Below are positions 1 to 8,329 of a DNA stretch of 64,000 nt, piece after piece. Positions within the stretch are counted from its first letter, which is position 1. Every line of letters begins with the position of its first letter. The notes under the pieces were generated by a model. It saw nothing but the letters and a program-made list of their open reading frames with translations, was not told the origin of the DNA and did no database searches. This stretch comes from Micromonospora sp. U21. Lineage in GTDB: Bacteria; Actinomycetota; Actinomycetes; Mycobacteriales; Micromonosporaceae. The stretch lies in contig NZ_JAGPYK010000013.1 in NCBI RefSeq assembly GCF_018070045.1, positions 62,001 through 126,000 of the forward strand. The letters run 5' to 3'. Position numbers and translations under genes: made by a program.

Positions 1-216
1 AAGCACAGCCGGGCCACCGAAGCCAGCGTCGCCCTGGCCCGGCAGGGCAGCCGTCTCCTGGTGCGGGTGGGTGACGACGGGCAGGGTGGCGCGCACCTGG
101 CCAAGGGGCACGGGCTGGTCGGCATCGCCGACCGGGTGCGGGCCGCCGGCGGCGAACTGGCCGTCGTCAGCCCGGTCGGCGGGCCCACCGAGATCCGCGC
201 GGAGCTTCCGCTGTGA
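1..216 (+). CDS. Sensor histidine kinase, C-terminal end (partial)
   Basis: The window opens inside this gene; only the last 71 residues are present. They hold the end of a HATPase_c ATP-binding domain: a DDGQG motif (G1-type box) followed by GHGLVGIADRV (G2-like box) and the usual closing strand before the stop. This form of HATPase is typical of NarL/DesK-class kinases in actinobacteria. The NarL-type regulator that starts 58 bases downstream on the same strand is its likely partner. The sensor domain lies outside the window, so the signal is unknown. Confidence 0.85.
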   Translation, partial: KHSRATEASVALARQGSRLLVRVGDDGQGGAHLAKGHGLVGIADRVRAAGGELAVVSPVGGPTEIRAELPL

Positions 217-274
217 GCCGGCGAATGCCGCGACGAGCCCTCCCGGCCGGCCGGACGTGGTAGACAACACAGCC

Positions 275-928
275 ATGCGCATCGTGATCGCCGACGACGC
301 CGTCCTGCTCCGGGAAGGGCTGGTGCGGCTGCTCACCGAGAGCGGGCACCAGGTGGTGGCCGCCGTCGGGGATGGCGACGCGCTGGTCGAGGCGGTGGTG
401 GAGCACCGGCCGGACGTGTCGATCGTCGACGTCCGGATGCCCCCGTCGCACACCGACGAGGGGCTGCGGGCGGCGGTGGAGGCCCGCCGGCTGGTGCCGC
501 GTACCCCCATCCTGGTGTTGTCCCAGTACGTCGAGGTCTCGTACGCCGACGACCTGCTGGCCACCACCGGTGGCGCGGGCGGCGGGATCGGCTACCTGCT
601 CAAGGACCGGGTGGCCGCGATCGACGAGTTCCTGGACGCCCTGCGCCGGGTGGCCGCCGGTGGCACCGTGCTCGACCCGGAGGTGGTCGGCCAGCTCTTC
701 GCCCGGCGCCGCCGGGACGACCCGCTGCGCGAGCTGACCCCGCGCGAGCGCGAGGTGCTCGCCCTGATGGCCGAGGGACGCTCGAACACCGCCATCGCCC
801 GCGCCCTGGTGGTCAGCGACGGCGCGGTGGAGAAGCACGTGCGCAACATCTTCACCAAGCTCACCCTGCCGCCGGACACCGAGCAGCACCGGCGGGTGCT
901 GGCCGTTCTCACCTACCTGCGGAACTGA
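275..928 (+). CDS. NarL/LuxR-family response regulator
   Basis: A 217-residue regulator. The N-terminal receiver domain has the acidic pair D7/D8, the phospho-acceptor Asp52 (SIVDVRMPP) and the conserved lysine in YLLKD. A LuxR-type helix-turn-helix at about residues 150-210 begins LTPREREVLALMAEG. It probably binds DNA as a phosphorylated dimer. The ATG at 275 gives a receiver domain of normal length; a longer in-frame extension is possible but would add non-conserved sequence. It pairs with the kinase just upstream. Its last 20 bases overlap the convergent HAD gene. Confidence 0.9.
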   Translation: MRIVIADDAVLLREGLVRLLTESGHQVVAAVGDGDALVEAVVEHRPDVSIVDVRMPPSHTDEGLRAAVEARRLVPRTPILVLSQYVEVSYADDLLATTGGAGGGIGYLLKDRVAAIDEFLDALRRVAAGGTVLDPEVVGQLFARRRRDDPLRELTPREREVLALMAEGRSNTAIARALVVSDGAVEKHVRNIFTKLTLPPDTEQHRRVLAVLTYLRN

Positions 929-1571
929 CCTCCCGGGCCAGGGTCACGGCGTCGGTGAGGGTGTCGGCCACCGGGTGACCGGAGGCGCGCAGCCGGGCCG
1001 GGTCGGTGAAACCGCCGGTGTAGAGCACCGCACGACCACCCACCGTGAGCGCCGCGTCGGCGTCGTCGATGGAGTCGCCGATCAGCACCACCGAGGTGCC
1101 GTCCACGCCCAGCTCGGCCAGGTGCCGCTCGAGCGACTCGGCCTTGCGGCCACCGCCGACGGTGGCACGCAGCCCGTCCACCCGGGTGAAGTGGCCGGTC
1201 AGCCCGTAGGTGTGCACGGTGGGCACCAGCTCCTCGTGGAACCACATGGAGAGCAGGCTCTGGCTGCCCGGCCAGGCGGCCATCGCGGTCCGCGCGTCGG
1301 CGGCCAGCTCGCAGGTGGTCAACCCGCTGCGGTACGCGTCGTGGAAGATCCGGTCCAGCCGGCCGAACTCATCGTCGTCCACGGCCTGGCCGAGCACCTC
1401 GGCGTAGTACTCGGCGATCGGCCGACGGAACCGCACCCGGTGCTCGTCGGAGGTGACCACCGGCCCGCCCACGCTGGCGAACGCCGCGTTGGTGGCCGCA
1501 ACCACGAGGCTTAGGTCGTTGAGCAGGGTGCCGTTCCAGTCCCACACCAGGTGGGGGCGTGCAGGGGTCAT
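909..1571 (-). CDS. HAD-family phosphatase (Gph-like)
   Basis: A 220-residue haloacid-dehalogenase-type hydrolase. Motif I is WDWNGTL near residue 11, where the second catalytic acid is replaced by Asn, a variant common in this subfamily. A lysine (GGRKAESL) serves as motif III and GDSIDDADAA is the metal-binding motif IV. The cap region in between resembles phosphoglycolate phosphatases, so a small phosphate monoester is the expected substrate, but none can be named. It converges on the response regulator and overlaps it by 20 bases. Confidence 0.8.
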   Translation of the reverse strand: MTPARPHLVWDWNGTLLNDLSLVVAATNAAFASVGGPVVTSDEHRVRFRRPIAEYYAEVLGQAVDDDEFGRLDRIFHDAYRSGLTTCELAADARTAMAAWPGSQSLLSMWFHEELVPTVHTYGLTGHFTRVDGLRATVGGGRKAESLERHLAELGVDGTSVVLIGDSIDDADAALTVGGRAVLYTGGFTDPARLRASGHPVADTLTDAVTLAREVSSAGR

Positions 1572-1591
1572 CAGAGCACCATAGGCACCGC

Positions 1592-1846
1592 TCAGAGCTG
1601 CGGCGTGGTCAGGTCCCGCAGCAGCCGTTCCTCCTCCACCCGCCAGTAACCGTGCTCCTTACCGTCGAGCATCACCACCGGCAGCCGGTCCCCGTACTCC
1701 CGCTCCAGTTCCTCGTCGCCGGTGACGTCCCACTCGACCCACTTGTCCCCGGTGACCGCCACCACCCGTTCGAGCGCCGCCTTTGCGTCGTCGCACAGGT
1801 GGCAGCCGGGGCGGGTGATCAGGGCGAGCCGGGCGTCAGTGGACAT
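1592..1846 (-). CDS. Glutaredoxin-family thioredoxin-fold protein
   Basis: An 84-residue thioredoxin-fold protein with the redox motif CHLC near residue 16 and the cis-proline segment RLPVVML. A strong ribosome-binding site (GGAGGTAACCG) sits just before the ATG at 1846. The gene overlaps the end of the acyl-CoA ligase gene by 11 bases, so the two are probably co-transcribed. It resembles the small DUF836/glutaredoxin-like protein near serB1 in mycobacteria (Rv0508-like, from memory). It may reduce disulfides or mycothiol mixed disulfides; the substrate is unknown. Confidence 0.8.
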   Translation of the reverse strand: MSTDARLALITRPGCHLCDDAKAALERVVAVTGDKWVEWDVTGDEELEREYGDRLPVVMLDGKEHGYWRVEEERLLRDLTTPQL

Positions 1847-3488
1847 CGGTTACCTCCGTGCGCGTGTCGGCGTTCGCCGGCGGGTCGGCCGGCGTCGCCG
1901 ACCGGAGCTGGGTCTTGCGTACCTTGCCGATCGCCGAGTGCGGCAGGGCGTCGACGAACTCGACGGCGGACGGGCACTTGAACCGGGCCAGGTTCCGCGC
2001 GCAGTGGGCGAGCAGCTCCTCGCCGGTCACCTGCCGCCCCGGCGCCGGCACAACGTACGCCCGGACAGTCTCGCCGGTCCGGGGATGCGGCACACCCAGT
2101 ACCGCCGACTCGGCCACCCCGGGATGCCCGGCGAGCACCAGCTCGACCTCGTGCGGATAGACGTTGAACCCGTTGACCAGGATCAGCTCGCCGAGCCGGT
2201 CGACCAGGAAGAGGTCGCCGTCCTCGTCGGCGTAGGCCACGTCGCCGGTCCCCCACCAGCCGTCGGTGTCCGGGCCGTCCCGGCCGTCCGGCCAGTAGCC
2301 GGTGAAGAGGTTGGGGCCGCCCACGACGATCTGCCCCGGGTCGGTGCCCGGCGCCGCGTCGGAGATGTCCAGCTCATCCGGGTCGTCGTCGGGGACGGCC
2401 AGGCCGTCGCGCCAGAGGTCGGCGCCGTCCGCGCCGACCAGGCGCAGCCGCACACCGGGCAGCGGCCGACCGATCGAGCCGGTCTTGACCACCCCGCCGA
2501 CCAGGGTGGAGGTGAGCACCGGCGCGGTCTCGGTGAGGCCGTACCCGATGTGCACCGGATGCCCGGTGACCTCGGTGAAGCGCGCCGCGACCGACGGCTC
2601 CAGCGGTGCCGCGCCACAGACCGCCACCCGGACGGAGGCGGTCGCCGCGCGGGCCTCCGCCGCGCCGGACCAGGCCAGGAACATCGACGGTACGCCGACC
2701 AGCACGCTGACCCGGTGCCGGGCGATCTCGTCGAGCCCCGCCGTGGGCCCCAACTCGTCAAGCAGCACGCCGGTCGCGCCATGGTGGACGACCGCGCCGA
2801 GCCCCGAGTTGAGCCCGTACGCGTGGAACAGCGGCAGGGCCAGGAGCACGGTGTCCCCCGGGCCGACCACCGGCGGCTCGATCCGGCCAACCTGCTCGTG
2901 GTTCGCCAGCAGCGCGTGGTGCGAGAGCATGGCGCCCTTGGGCCGACCCTCGGTCCCGGACGTGTAGAGCAGTACGGCCAGGTCGGCGCCGCCCCGGTGC
3001 GGGCGGGTCGGCGGTTCCGGTGCGTCGGCGGCCGACCCTGGCGGCGCGCCGTGCACGGCGGTGAGCGCGGGCAGTTCGCCGGCCACCTCGGCGACCAGGC
3101 CCCGGACCCGCTCGGTGCCGATCAACACTGACGCGCCGGAGTCGGCCAGCACGTGCCGCAGCTCCGGGGCGGTGAAGCCGGGGTTGACCGGCACCGCGAC
3201 CAGCCCGGCGCGCAGGGCACCGAGCCAGCTGACCACGAAGTCAACGGTGTTGGGCAGCGCGATCGCGACACGTGGTGGCGTACCGCCCGGGTCGCTGGGC
3301 GGCGCGGTGGCGGTCAGCGCGTACGCGGTGGAGTCCACCGCGGCGTCCAGTTCGGACCAGCTGAGCGTCCGGTCGCGCCAGTGCAGCGCGGCCCGGTCGC
3401 CGTGGTCGAGAGCCGCCCGGTGGACCCGGTCGGCGAGGTTCGGCGCGGGGTTTGCCGATGCGTCCTGCACGGTGATCGAGTCTGGCAC
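1836..3488 (-). CDS. AMP-dependent acyl-CoA synthetase/ligase
   Basis: A member of the ANL superfamily that activates a carboxylic acid with ATP and then CoA. It contains the P-loop LYTSGTEGRPKGAM, the GYGLTE substrate/ATP segment, the GDVAYADEDG aspartate motif, a hinge at DRLGELILVNGFNVYP, and the catalytic lysine in AIGKVRK near the C-terminus. The start is uncertain: GTG at 3488 gives 550 residues, the usual length, while the open frame runs on to 3710 through Pro/Arg-rich, non-conserved sequence. The acid is probably a fatty or aromatic acid but cannot be specified. It leads the glutaredoxin gene. Confidence 0.85.
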   Translation of the reverse strand: MPDSITVQDASANPAPNLADRVHRAALDHGDRAALHWRDRTLSWSELDAAVDSTAYALTATAPPSDPGGTPPRVAIALPNTVDFVVSWLGALRAGLVAVPVNPGFTAPELRHVLADSGASVLIGTERVRGLVAEVAGELPALTAVHGAPPGSAADAPEPPTRPHRGGADLAVLLYTSGTEGRPKGAMLSHHALLANHEQVGRIEPPVVGPGDTVLLALPLFHAYGLNSGLGAVVHHGATGVLLDELGPTAGLDEIARHRVSVLVGVPSMFLAWSGAAEARAATASVRVAVCGAAPLEPSVAARFTEVTGHPVHIGYGLTETAPVLTSTLVGGVVKTGSIGRPLPGVRLRLVGADGADLWRDGLAVPDDDPDELDISDAAPGTDPGQIVVGGPNLFTGYWPDGRDGPDTDGWWGTGDVAYADEDGDLFLVDRLGELILVNGFNVYPHEVELVLAGHPGVAESAVLGVPHPRTGETVRAYVVPAPGRQVTGEELLAHCARNLARFKCPSAVEFVDALPHSAIGKVRKTQLRSATPADPPANADTRTEVTDVH

Positions 3489-3904
3489 AGCGGGCGTCGC
3501 CAGGCCACGCCCGACGGCCGGGGCAACGGCCGGAGCGCGGTATCGCGAAAGTCCCGTGGGCGGGACCGGCCACTGTGCCACCGGCGATCCGATCAGATCC
3601 TGTCGATGGGACGGGTGACGCCACCGTCCGACGATTTGGCCGGGCTCCACCGACCACCCGACGGGACGGGGCATCCGAACGGGCAATGCGCCCTCAACCA
3701 GGGAATCCATCCTGGATCATCGCGCCGCTCCAAAGTCAATCGCACACGACGGACAACCGGTCCGCCGACGGCGTGATGGAGCGGGAAATACTTCCGCCCT
3801 GTGTAACGGACTTGCCACGCGCGGGTGACGTTGGCCCTATCATCACTCGGGTCGGCTCACCCCATTTGCCGTGAGTCGACACCCCTCAGCCCGAGGAGGC
3901 CCCC
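3489..3904. other. Intergenic region between ligase and bldN locus
   Basis: About 415 bases between divergent genes with no convincing ORF. It is less GC-biased than its neighbours and should hold the promoters of the ligase (leftward) and of the bldN locus (rightward). The only repeat noticed is a short CCAGG...CCTGG inverted repeat near 3697-3714. It ends in a very strong Shine-Dalgarno sequence (GAGGAGG, 3893-3899) that serves the small ORF at 3905, not the sigma-factor frame. Confidence 0.5.
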
Positions 3905-4060
3905 GTGCCTGTGAGCGCATTGGACCAGCACCTCAAGGGGAACTGCCGCCCGTCGGCACACCCCGGAACCCTTCTGCCCGACCGGAAGCCCGGTCGGTCC
4001 GCACCGACGACCCGCAGACCGGCCCGCCCGGCGACCGACGGGACGGGGGCGACGCGGTGA
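3905..4060 (+). CDS. Small ORF (51 aa) coupled to the sigma factor
   Basis: An unrecognised 51-codon frame beginning GTG (MPVSALDQHLKGN...) five bases after a perfect GAGGAGG ribosome-binding site at 3893-3899. Most of its third codon positions are G or C, as in real genes here, whereas the overlapping sigma-factor frame in the same stretch is less biased. The stop overlaps the GTG at 4057 of the sigma gene (GTGA), a layout that suggests translational coupling. The protein is basic and rich in Pro/Arg/Thr with no domain visible. It may act mainly as a leader controlling sigma-factor translation. Confidence 0.5.
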   Translation: MPVSALDQHLKGNCRPSAHPGTLLPDRKPGRSAPTTRRPARPATDGTGATR

Positions 4061-5007
4061 CCACCTTCGGTTACGCGGAACGCCCGGCCGGCCTGACCGG
4101 TCAGACAACTCGCGCCCAGGTCAACGAGCGTCCGGCGGCCCGCGCTCCGCTGGACGAACCGCACGGCACCGCCCTGCGGGGCGACGGCACGGCGAAACGG
4201 ATTCGCAACCGGCCACACCACAACGAGCCGCCACCACGACCGGCGGTGCCCGGCGGTAACGCGAAGCCGGCCGGCGGCCGGGTCGCCGTACCGGCCCGAC
4301 CGACCATGCCGGCCCAGGGCCGACGGGTCAGCGACACACCGGCGGCGACCACCGACCCGTCCGCGGGCGAGACGGCGGTGATCCCGGCGGTGCCGGCCAC
4401 CACCACCCCGACCGGCTTTCCGAGCCGACCGGACCCGTCCGACCCGGCCACCGAGGTCTGGACGCTGATCGAGCGGGCCCAGGCCGGCGAGTCCGAGGCG
4501 TTCGGCCTGATCTACGACCGGTACGTGGACACCGTGTTCCGGTTCGTATACTTCCGGGTCGGCAACCGGCAGCTCGCCGAGGATCTGACCTCGGACACCT
4601 TCCTCCGCGCGCTCAAGCGGATCAGCAGCTTCACCTGGCAGGGCCGCGACCTCGGCGCCTGGCTGGTGACCATCGCCCGCAACCTGGTCGCGGACCACTT
4701 CAAGTCCGGTCGGTACCGGCTGGAGGTCACCACCGGCGACGTGCTCGACGCCGACCGGGAGGACCGGGGTCCGGAGGGCAGCCCGGAGGCGGCGGTGGTC
4801 GAGCACATCACCAACGTCGCCCTGCTCACCGCCGTGAAGCAGCTCAACCCGGAGCAGCAGGAGTGCATCGTGCTCCGCTTCCTCCAGGGCTTCTCGGTCG
4901 CCGAGACGGCCCGGGCGATGGGCAAGAACGAGGGCGCCATCAAGGCCCTCCAGTACCGGGCGGTCCGCGCGCTGGCCCGGCTCCTGCCCGACGGCTTCCA
5001 GCCGTAG
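4057..5007 (+). CDS. bldN: ECF sigma factor, BldN-type
   Basis: An RNA-polymerase sigma-70 factor of the ECF class. A long disordered, Pro/Thr/Arg-rich N-terminus (about 130 residues) precedes sigma region 2 (FGLIYDRYVDTVFRFVYFRV...SDTFLRALKRI, then WLVTIARNLVADHF) and region 4 (LNPEQQECIVLRF...SVAETARAMGKNEGAIK). These blocks look very close to Streptomyces BldN, which is made with a pro-domain that is removed, and the next gene resembles its anti-sigma factor. GTG 4057 is chosen because it overlaps the stop of the well-translated small ORF; an in-frame GTG at 3871 lacks a ribosome-binding site. Expected role: the sporulation cascade. Confidence 0.75.
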   Translation: MTTFGYAERPAGLTGQTTRAQVNERPAARAPLDEPHGTALRGDGTAKRIRNRPHHNEPPPRPAVPGGNAKPAGGRVAVPARPTMPAQGRRVSDTPAATTDPSAGETAVIPAVPATTTPTGFPSRPDPSDPATEVWTLIERAQAGESEAFGLIYDRYVDTVFRFVYFRVGNRQLAEDLTSDTFLRALKRISSFTWQGRDLGAWLVTIARNLVADHFKSGRYRLEVTTGDVLDADREDRGPEGSPEAAVVEHITNVALLTAVKQLNPEQQECIVLRFLQGFSVAETARAMGKNEGAIKALQYRAVRALARLLPDGFQP

Positions 5008-5015
5008 TTTCTTCC

Positions 5016-5067
5016 AGCGGGACCGATGGGCGTCGATCGACGTCCGGGCAGCTCAGTCGGTCCCGCT
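5016..5067. terminator. Inverted repeat after bldN
   Basis: Eleven-base arms AGCGGGACCGA (5016-5026) and TCGGTCCCGCT (5057-5067) enclose a 30-base loop, directly after the bldN stop. It could terminate or attenuate transcription between bldN and the anti-sigma gene, which would let their ratio be adjusted. There is no U-tract. Confidence 0.45.
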
Positions 5068-5295
5068 CGGTGACGACGATCACTTTCTGTGATTTCCGGC
5101 CCGCCGGGCCCGTAACCCGTGCCCGGTCCACGGCGTTTCTCCGGGTGCGACCGGTGGTTGCCCCGGCAGGCCCGGGTCACCGAGGTCCGACCGGCATGCC
5201 GGACGGGGCCTCACCTCCGTGGTGTCACACTGCCGCCCGGTCGCTGGCAACGACGGCGGCCGACCGGCCGTGACCAGCGAGAGGAGGTGCCTGCG

Positions 5296-6174
5296 GTGGA
5301 CAACATCCTCTTCTCCCGCCGGCGTGCCGAGCGCTTCGCGCAGCTTCTCGACGAGGCCAACGGTGGCCGGCGGCACCACGTCCGGTCCCGGGTGGATGGC
5401 CAGCTCGCGCCGCTCGTCGCAGTGGGCCAGCGGCTCAGCGTCGATCCACCGGCGGTCGAGGTCGACCCCGACTTCCGCACCGGCCTGCGGGCGATGCTGC
5501 TCGCCACCGCCGTGCGGGACGGTCTGGGCACCACCCCGCCGGCCGGCGAACCGGCCACCGTGCGTCCGGCCGCCACCACCCGCGGTTCGCTGCTCCCGGC
5601 GGTCACCGCCCGCCGGGCCCGTGCCCGGGGCGCGATCCTGATCGGCATCGCGGCCGGCGCCATCGCCGTCTCCGGCATCTCCGCCGCCAGCGAGAACGCG
5701 GTCCCCGGCGACGCGCTGTACGGCATGAAGCGCTCGACCGAGCGGGCCCAGCTCGCCCTGGCCAGCTCGGACATCAGCCGTGGTCAGCTCTTCCTGGACT
5801 TCGCCCGGACCCGGCTCGGCGAGGCCGCCGAGCTGCGCGGTGACCGGATCGGCTACAGCGCCGTCCTCGACGACATGGACGCCGACACCCGCCAGGGTGT
5901 CCGCCTGCTCACCGCCGCCGCCGTGCAGCGGGCCGAGCCGGGCAGCCTGGACACCGTCAACACCTTCGTCGCCGGTCAGCGCCGAGCGGTGGGCAACCTG
6001 CTCGACGGGACCACCCGGGCCGACCGGGAGCGGACCCGGCGTTCGCTGGTGCTGCTGGACAACATCCGGGAACGCTCGGACGCGCTGCGCGCGGCGATCG
6101 CCTGCGGCCTACCGGCGCCGACGGCCAGCGACGCCCTCGGCCCCGCCCCGTCCGCCTGCCCCGGCACCCGCTGA
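5296..6174 (+). CDS. rsbN: DUF5667 protein, probable anti-sigma factor RsbN
   Basis: A 292-residue single-pass membrane protein. A cytoplasmic N-terminal portion of about 112 residues precedes one membrane helix (ILIGIAAGAIAVSGISAAS, about 113-133) and an outer helical region (VPGDALYGMKRSTERAQLALA) characteristic of DUF5667. The GTG at 5296 follows GAGGAGG by eight bases. In Streptomyces the gene after bldN encodes RsbN, a membrane anti-sigma factor with the same topology that holds sigma-BldN inactive. Position and topology support that role here; the sigma-binding region itself is not obvious by eye. Confidence 0.65.
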   Translation: MDNILFSRRRAERFAQLLDEANGGRRHHVRSRVDGQLAPLVAVGQRLSVDPPAVEVDPDFRTGLRAMLLATAVRDGLGTTPPAGEPATVRPAATTRGSLLPAVTARRARARGAILIGIAAGAIAVSGISAASENAVPGDALYGMKRSTERAQLALASSDISRGQLFLDFARTRLGEAAELRGDRIGYSAVLDDMDADTRQGVRLLTAAAVQRAEPGSLDTVNTFVAGQRRAVGNLLDGTTRADRERTRRSLVLLDNIRERSDALRAAIACGLPAPTASDALGPAPSACPGTR

Positions 6175-6179
6175 CCCGC

Positions 6180-6201
6180 CCGGGGCGGCCAGCCGCCCCG
6201 G
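6180..6201. terminator. GC-rich hairpin after rsbN
   Basis: CCGGGGCGGC and GCCGCCCCGG form a compact hairpin six bases after the rsbN stop. It is a plausible terminator, although no run of T follows, as is common in high-GC actinobacteria. Confidence 0.4.
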
Positions 6202-6325
6202 CCCACTCCCATACCGCAGGTCCGGCCGGTTGCGCCACAGTTCGCTGTCTGCCCGGCCGGGCGACCATGCTCGCCGGCTACCCTCGCTGGAGGCATCCGT
6301 CGCACCCGGCGAGGAAGGGAGACGC

Positions 6326-7195
6326 GTGACGCGCAGCCGCAAGGTGACGGTCAGCACCGACGCCCATGGTCACACCGCCGGCTGGACGGAGACCGAACTG
6401 GCGCCGGCGACCGCGCCAGACCCGACCGCAGCGGCCTTCTTCGACGTGGACAACACGATGATGCAGGGCGCATCGATCTACTGGTTCGCCCGCGGCCTCG
6501 CCGCCCGGAACTACTTCACCACCGCCGACCTGGCCCGCTTCGCCTGGCAGCAGCTCCGGTTCCGGTTGCTCGCCCGGGAGCACGCGGGTGACATGTCCCA
6601 GGCCAAGGAGGCCGCGCTGGCCTTCGTCGAGGGCTGGCGGGTGGATGACGTGGAACGCCTCACCGAGGAGATCTTCGACGAGCTGATGGCTCCCCGGATC
6701 TGGTCCGGCACGCACCAGCTCGCCCAGCGCCACCTGGAGGCCGGCCAGCGGGTCTGGCTGGTCAGCGCCGCCCCGGTGGAGATCGGTCGGGTGATCGCCG
6801 CCCGGCTCGGCCTGACCGGCGCCATCGGCACGGTGGCCGAGGTGGTGGACGGGGCGTACACCGGGCGGCTGGTGGGCGACCTGATGCACGGGCCGGCGAA
6901 GGCCGAGGCGGTCACCCAGCTCGCGGCCGTGGAGCGGCTGGACCTGGCCCGCTGCGCGGCCTACAGCGACTCGGCCAACGACCTGCCGCTGCTCTCCGCC
7001 GTGGGGCGGGCGGTAGCGGTCAATCCGGACGGCACCCTGTTGCGGCAGGCCCGGCAGCGCGGCTGGGAGGTGCGGGACTTCCGCACCGGCCGCCGAGCCG
7101 TCAAGATCGCCGTACCGTCGACCGCGGCGGCCGGGCTGGTCGCCGGCGCGGTCACCGCCGGCCTGGCGTTGCAGCGCCGCCGCCGCAGCGGCTGA
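6326..7195 (+). CDS. HAD-IB family phosphatase (SerB1-like)
   Basis: A 289-residue HAD subfamily IB hydrolase. It has motif I FFDVDNTMMQG (about residue 35), motif II LVSAAP, a lysine in HGPAKAEA and motif IV YSDSANDLPLL. Its C-terminus is a hydrophobic stretch followed by RRRRSG and may anchor it in the membrane. The GTG at 6326 is preceded by GGAAGGGAG. Subfamily IB includes phosphoserine phosphatases; the actinobacterial branch (Rv0505c-like) lies near the same acyltransferase and epimerase genes in mycobacteria, so a phospholipid-linked substrate is also possible. Confidence 0.8.
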   Translation: MTRSRKVTVSTDAHGHTAGWTETELAPATAPDPTAAAFFDVDNTMMQGASIYWFARGLAARNYFTTADLARFAWQQLRFRLLAREHAGDMSQAKEAALAFVEGWRVDDVERLTEEIFDELMAPRIWSGTHQLAQRHLEAGQRVWLVSAAPVEIGRVIAARLGLTGAIGTVAEVVDGAYTGRLVGDLMHGPAKAEAVTQLAAVERLDLARCAAYSDSANDLPLLSAVGRAVAVNPDGTLLRQARQRGWEVRDFRTGRRAVKIAVPSTAAAGLVAGAVTAGLALQRRRRSG

Positions 7196-7207
7196 CCGGC
7201 GGCAGGC

Positions 7208-8329
7208 TCAGGGGCCGAACGGGTCCGGCCGACGCTCCAAGAGCGTGTGCAGGGTCTGCTGGATGGTCTCCCGCACCTGGTCAGCGAGGTTGAAGACCAC
7301 CAGCGGGTCGTCCGCCGAGTCGGTCAGGTGCGCGGTCGGGATCGGTGGGCAGAACTGGATCAGCCACTTGCTGGGCAGCGGCACCATGCCCAGCGGCCCG
7401 AGCCACGGGAAGGTCGGTGTGACCGGGAAGTACGGCAGCTTGAGGAGCCGCGCGAGGGGCTTGATGTCGGCGAGCATCGGATAGATCTCCTCGCCGCCGA
7501 CGATGGCGACCGGCACGATCGGGGTGCCGGTGCGCAGCGCCGCCGAGACGAAGCCGCCCCGGCCGAACCGTTGCAGCTTGTACCGGTCGGCGTAGAGCTT
7601 GCCGATGCCCTTGAAACCCTCGGGGAAGACACCGACCAGATCGCCGCCGCCGAGCAGCCTCTCGGCGTCCGGGTTGCAGGCCACCGTGCCACCGGTCTTG
7701 CGGGCGATCTCCGACACCACCGGCATTCGGAAGACCAGGTCCGCGCCGAGCAGGCGCAGGTAGCGATGAGCGGGATGCTTGTCGTGCAGTGCCGCCGAGA
7801 GGATCAACGCGTCCAGCGCCACCGTGCCCGAGTGGTTGCCGACCACCAGGGCGGGCCCGTCGACGGGCACGTGCTCCACCCCGCTGACCTCGGTGCGGAA
7901 CCAGTCCCGGTAGAGCAGCCGCAGCAGCGGGTGGAAGACCGCGTCGGTCAGCTCCGGGTCGAAGCCGAACTCGTCGACCTCGTAGTCGCCGGAGAGCCGC
8001 CGACGCAGGAACGCGAGGCCGTTCGCGACCTTCCGGTCCCAGTGGTCACCCGGCCGATCCGGAACGGCCGGCTCGGTGCCACCACGCTCGCCGTCGGTGA
8101 CCGGAGCGCCCGCGCCGGCCCGCTCGTCGGTGACCGGGTCGCCCATCTCGGCCGGCTCGTCGGTGGCCGCGGTGTCGACCTCGTCGGCCGGCGCCGGGGT
8201 CGGCGCGACCCGGGCCGTCGGCCGGTGTCCGTTGTGCCGCGCCGGCTCCGCCGCCGGTCCGGTCGGCCCCTGCGGTACGTCGAACCGCCCGCCGCCCGCT
8301 GGGTCACGCCCCTCCCCCGGCCCGGTCAC
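7208..8329 (-). CDS. Lysophospholipid (1-acylglycerol-3-phosphate) acyltransferase family
   Basis: A PlsC-type acyltransferase. The catalytic motif NHSGTVALD (HxxxxD) and the phosphate-binding PEGFKGIG motif are both present about mid-protein. The first 100 residues or so are a disordered, acidic Pro/Thr/Asp-rich region that is not part of the domain. It starts with GTG at 8329, overlapping the epimerase stop by four bases (GTGA), so the two are translated together. It probably acylates a glycerolipid at the inner membrane face. The pair is like Rv0501-Rv0502. Confidence 0.85.
   Translation of the reverse strand: MTGPGEGRDPAGGGRFDVPQGPTGPAAEPARHNGHRPTARVAPTPAPADEVDTAATDEPAEMGDPVTDERAGAGAPVTDGERGGTEPAVPDRPGDHWDRKVANGLAFLRRRLSGDYEVDEFGFDPELTDAVFHPLLRLLYRDWFRTEVSGVEHVPVDGPALVVGNHSGTVALDALILSAALHDKHPAHRYLRLLGADLVFRMPVVSEIARKTGGTVACNPDAERLLGGGDLVGVFPEGFKGIGKLYADRYKLQRFGRGGFVSAALRTGTPIVPVAIVGGEEIYPMLADIKPLARLLKLPYFPVTPTFPWLGPLGMVPLPSKWLIQFCPPIPTAHLTDSADDPLVVFNLADQVRETIQQTLHTLLERRPDPFGP

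Noticed and set aside
3802..3833. Possible BldN-type promoter (TGTAAC ... CGTTG) upstream of bldN, which would suggest autoregulation
   Set aside because: The spacing between the two elements is 21 bases, too long for the expected ECF spacing of about 16.
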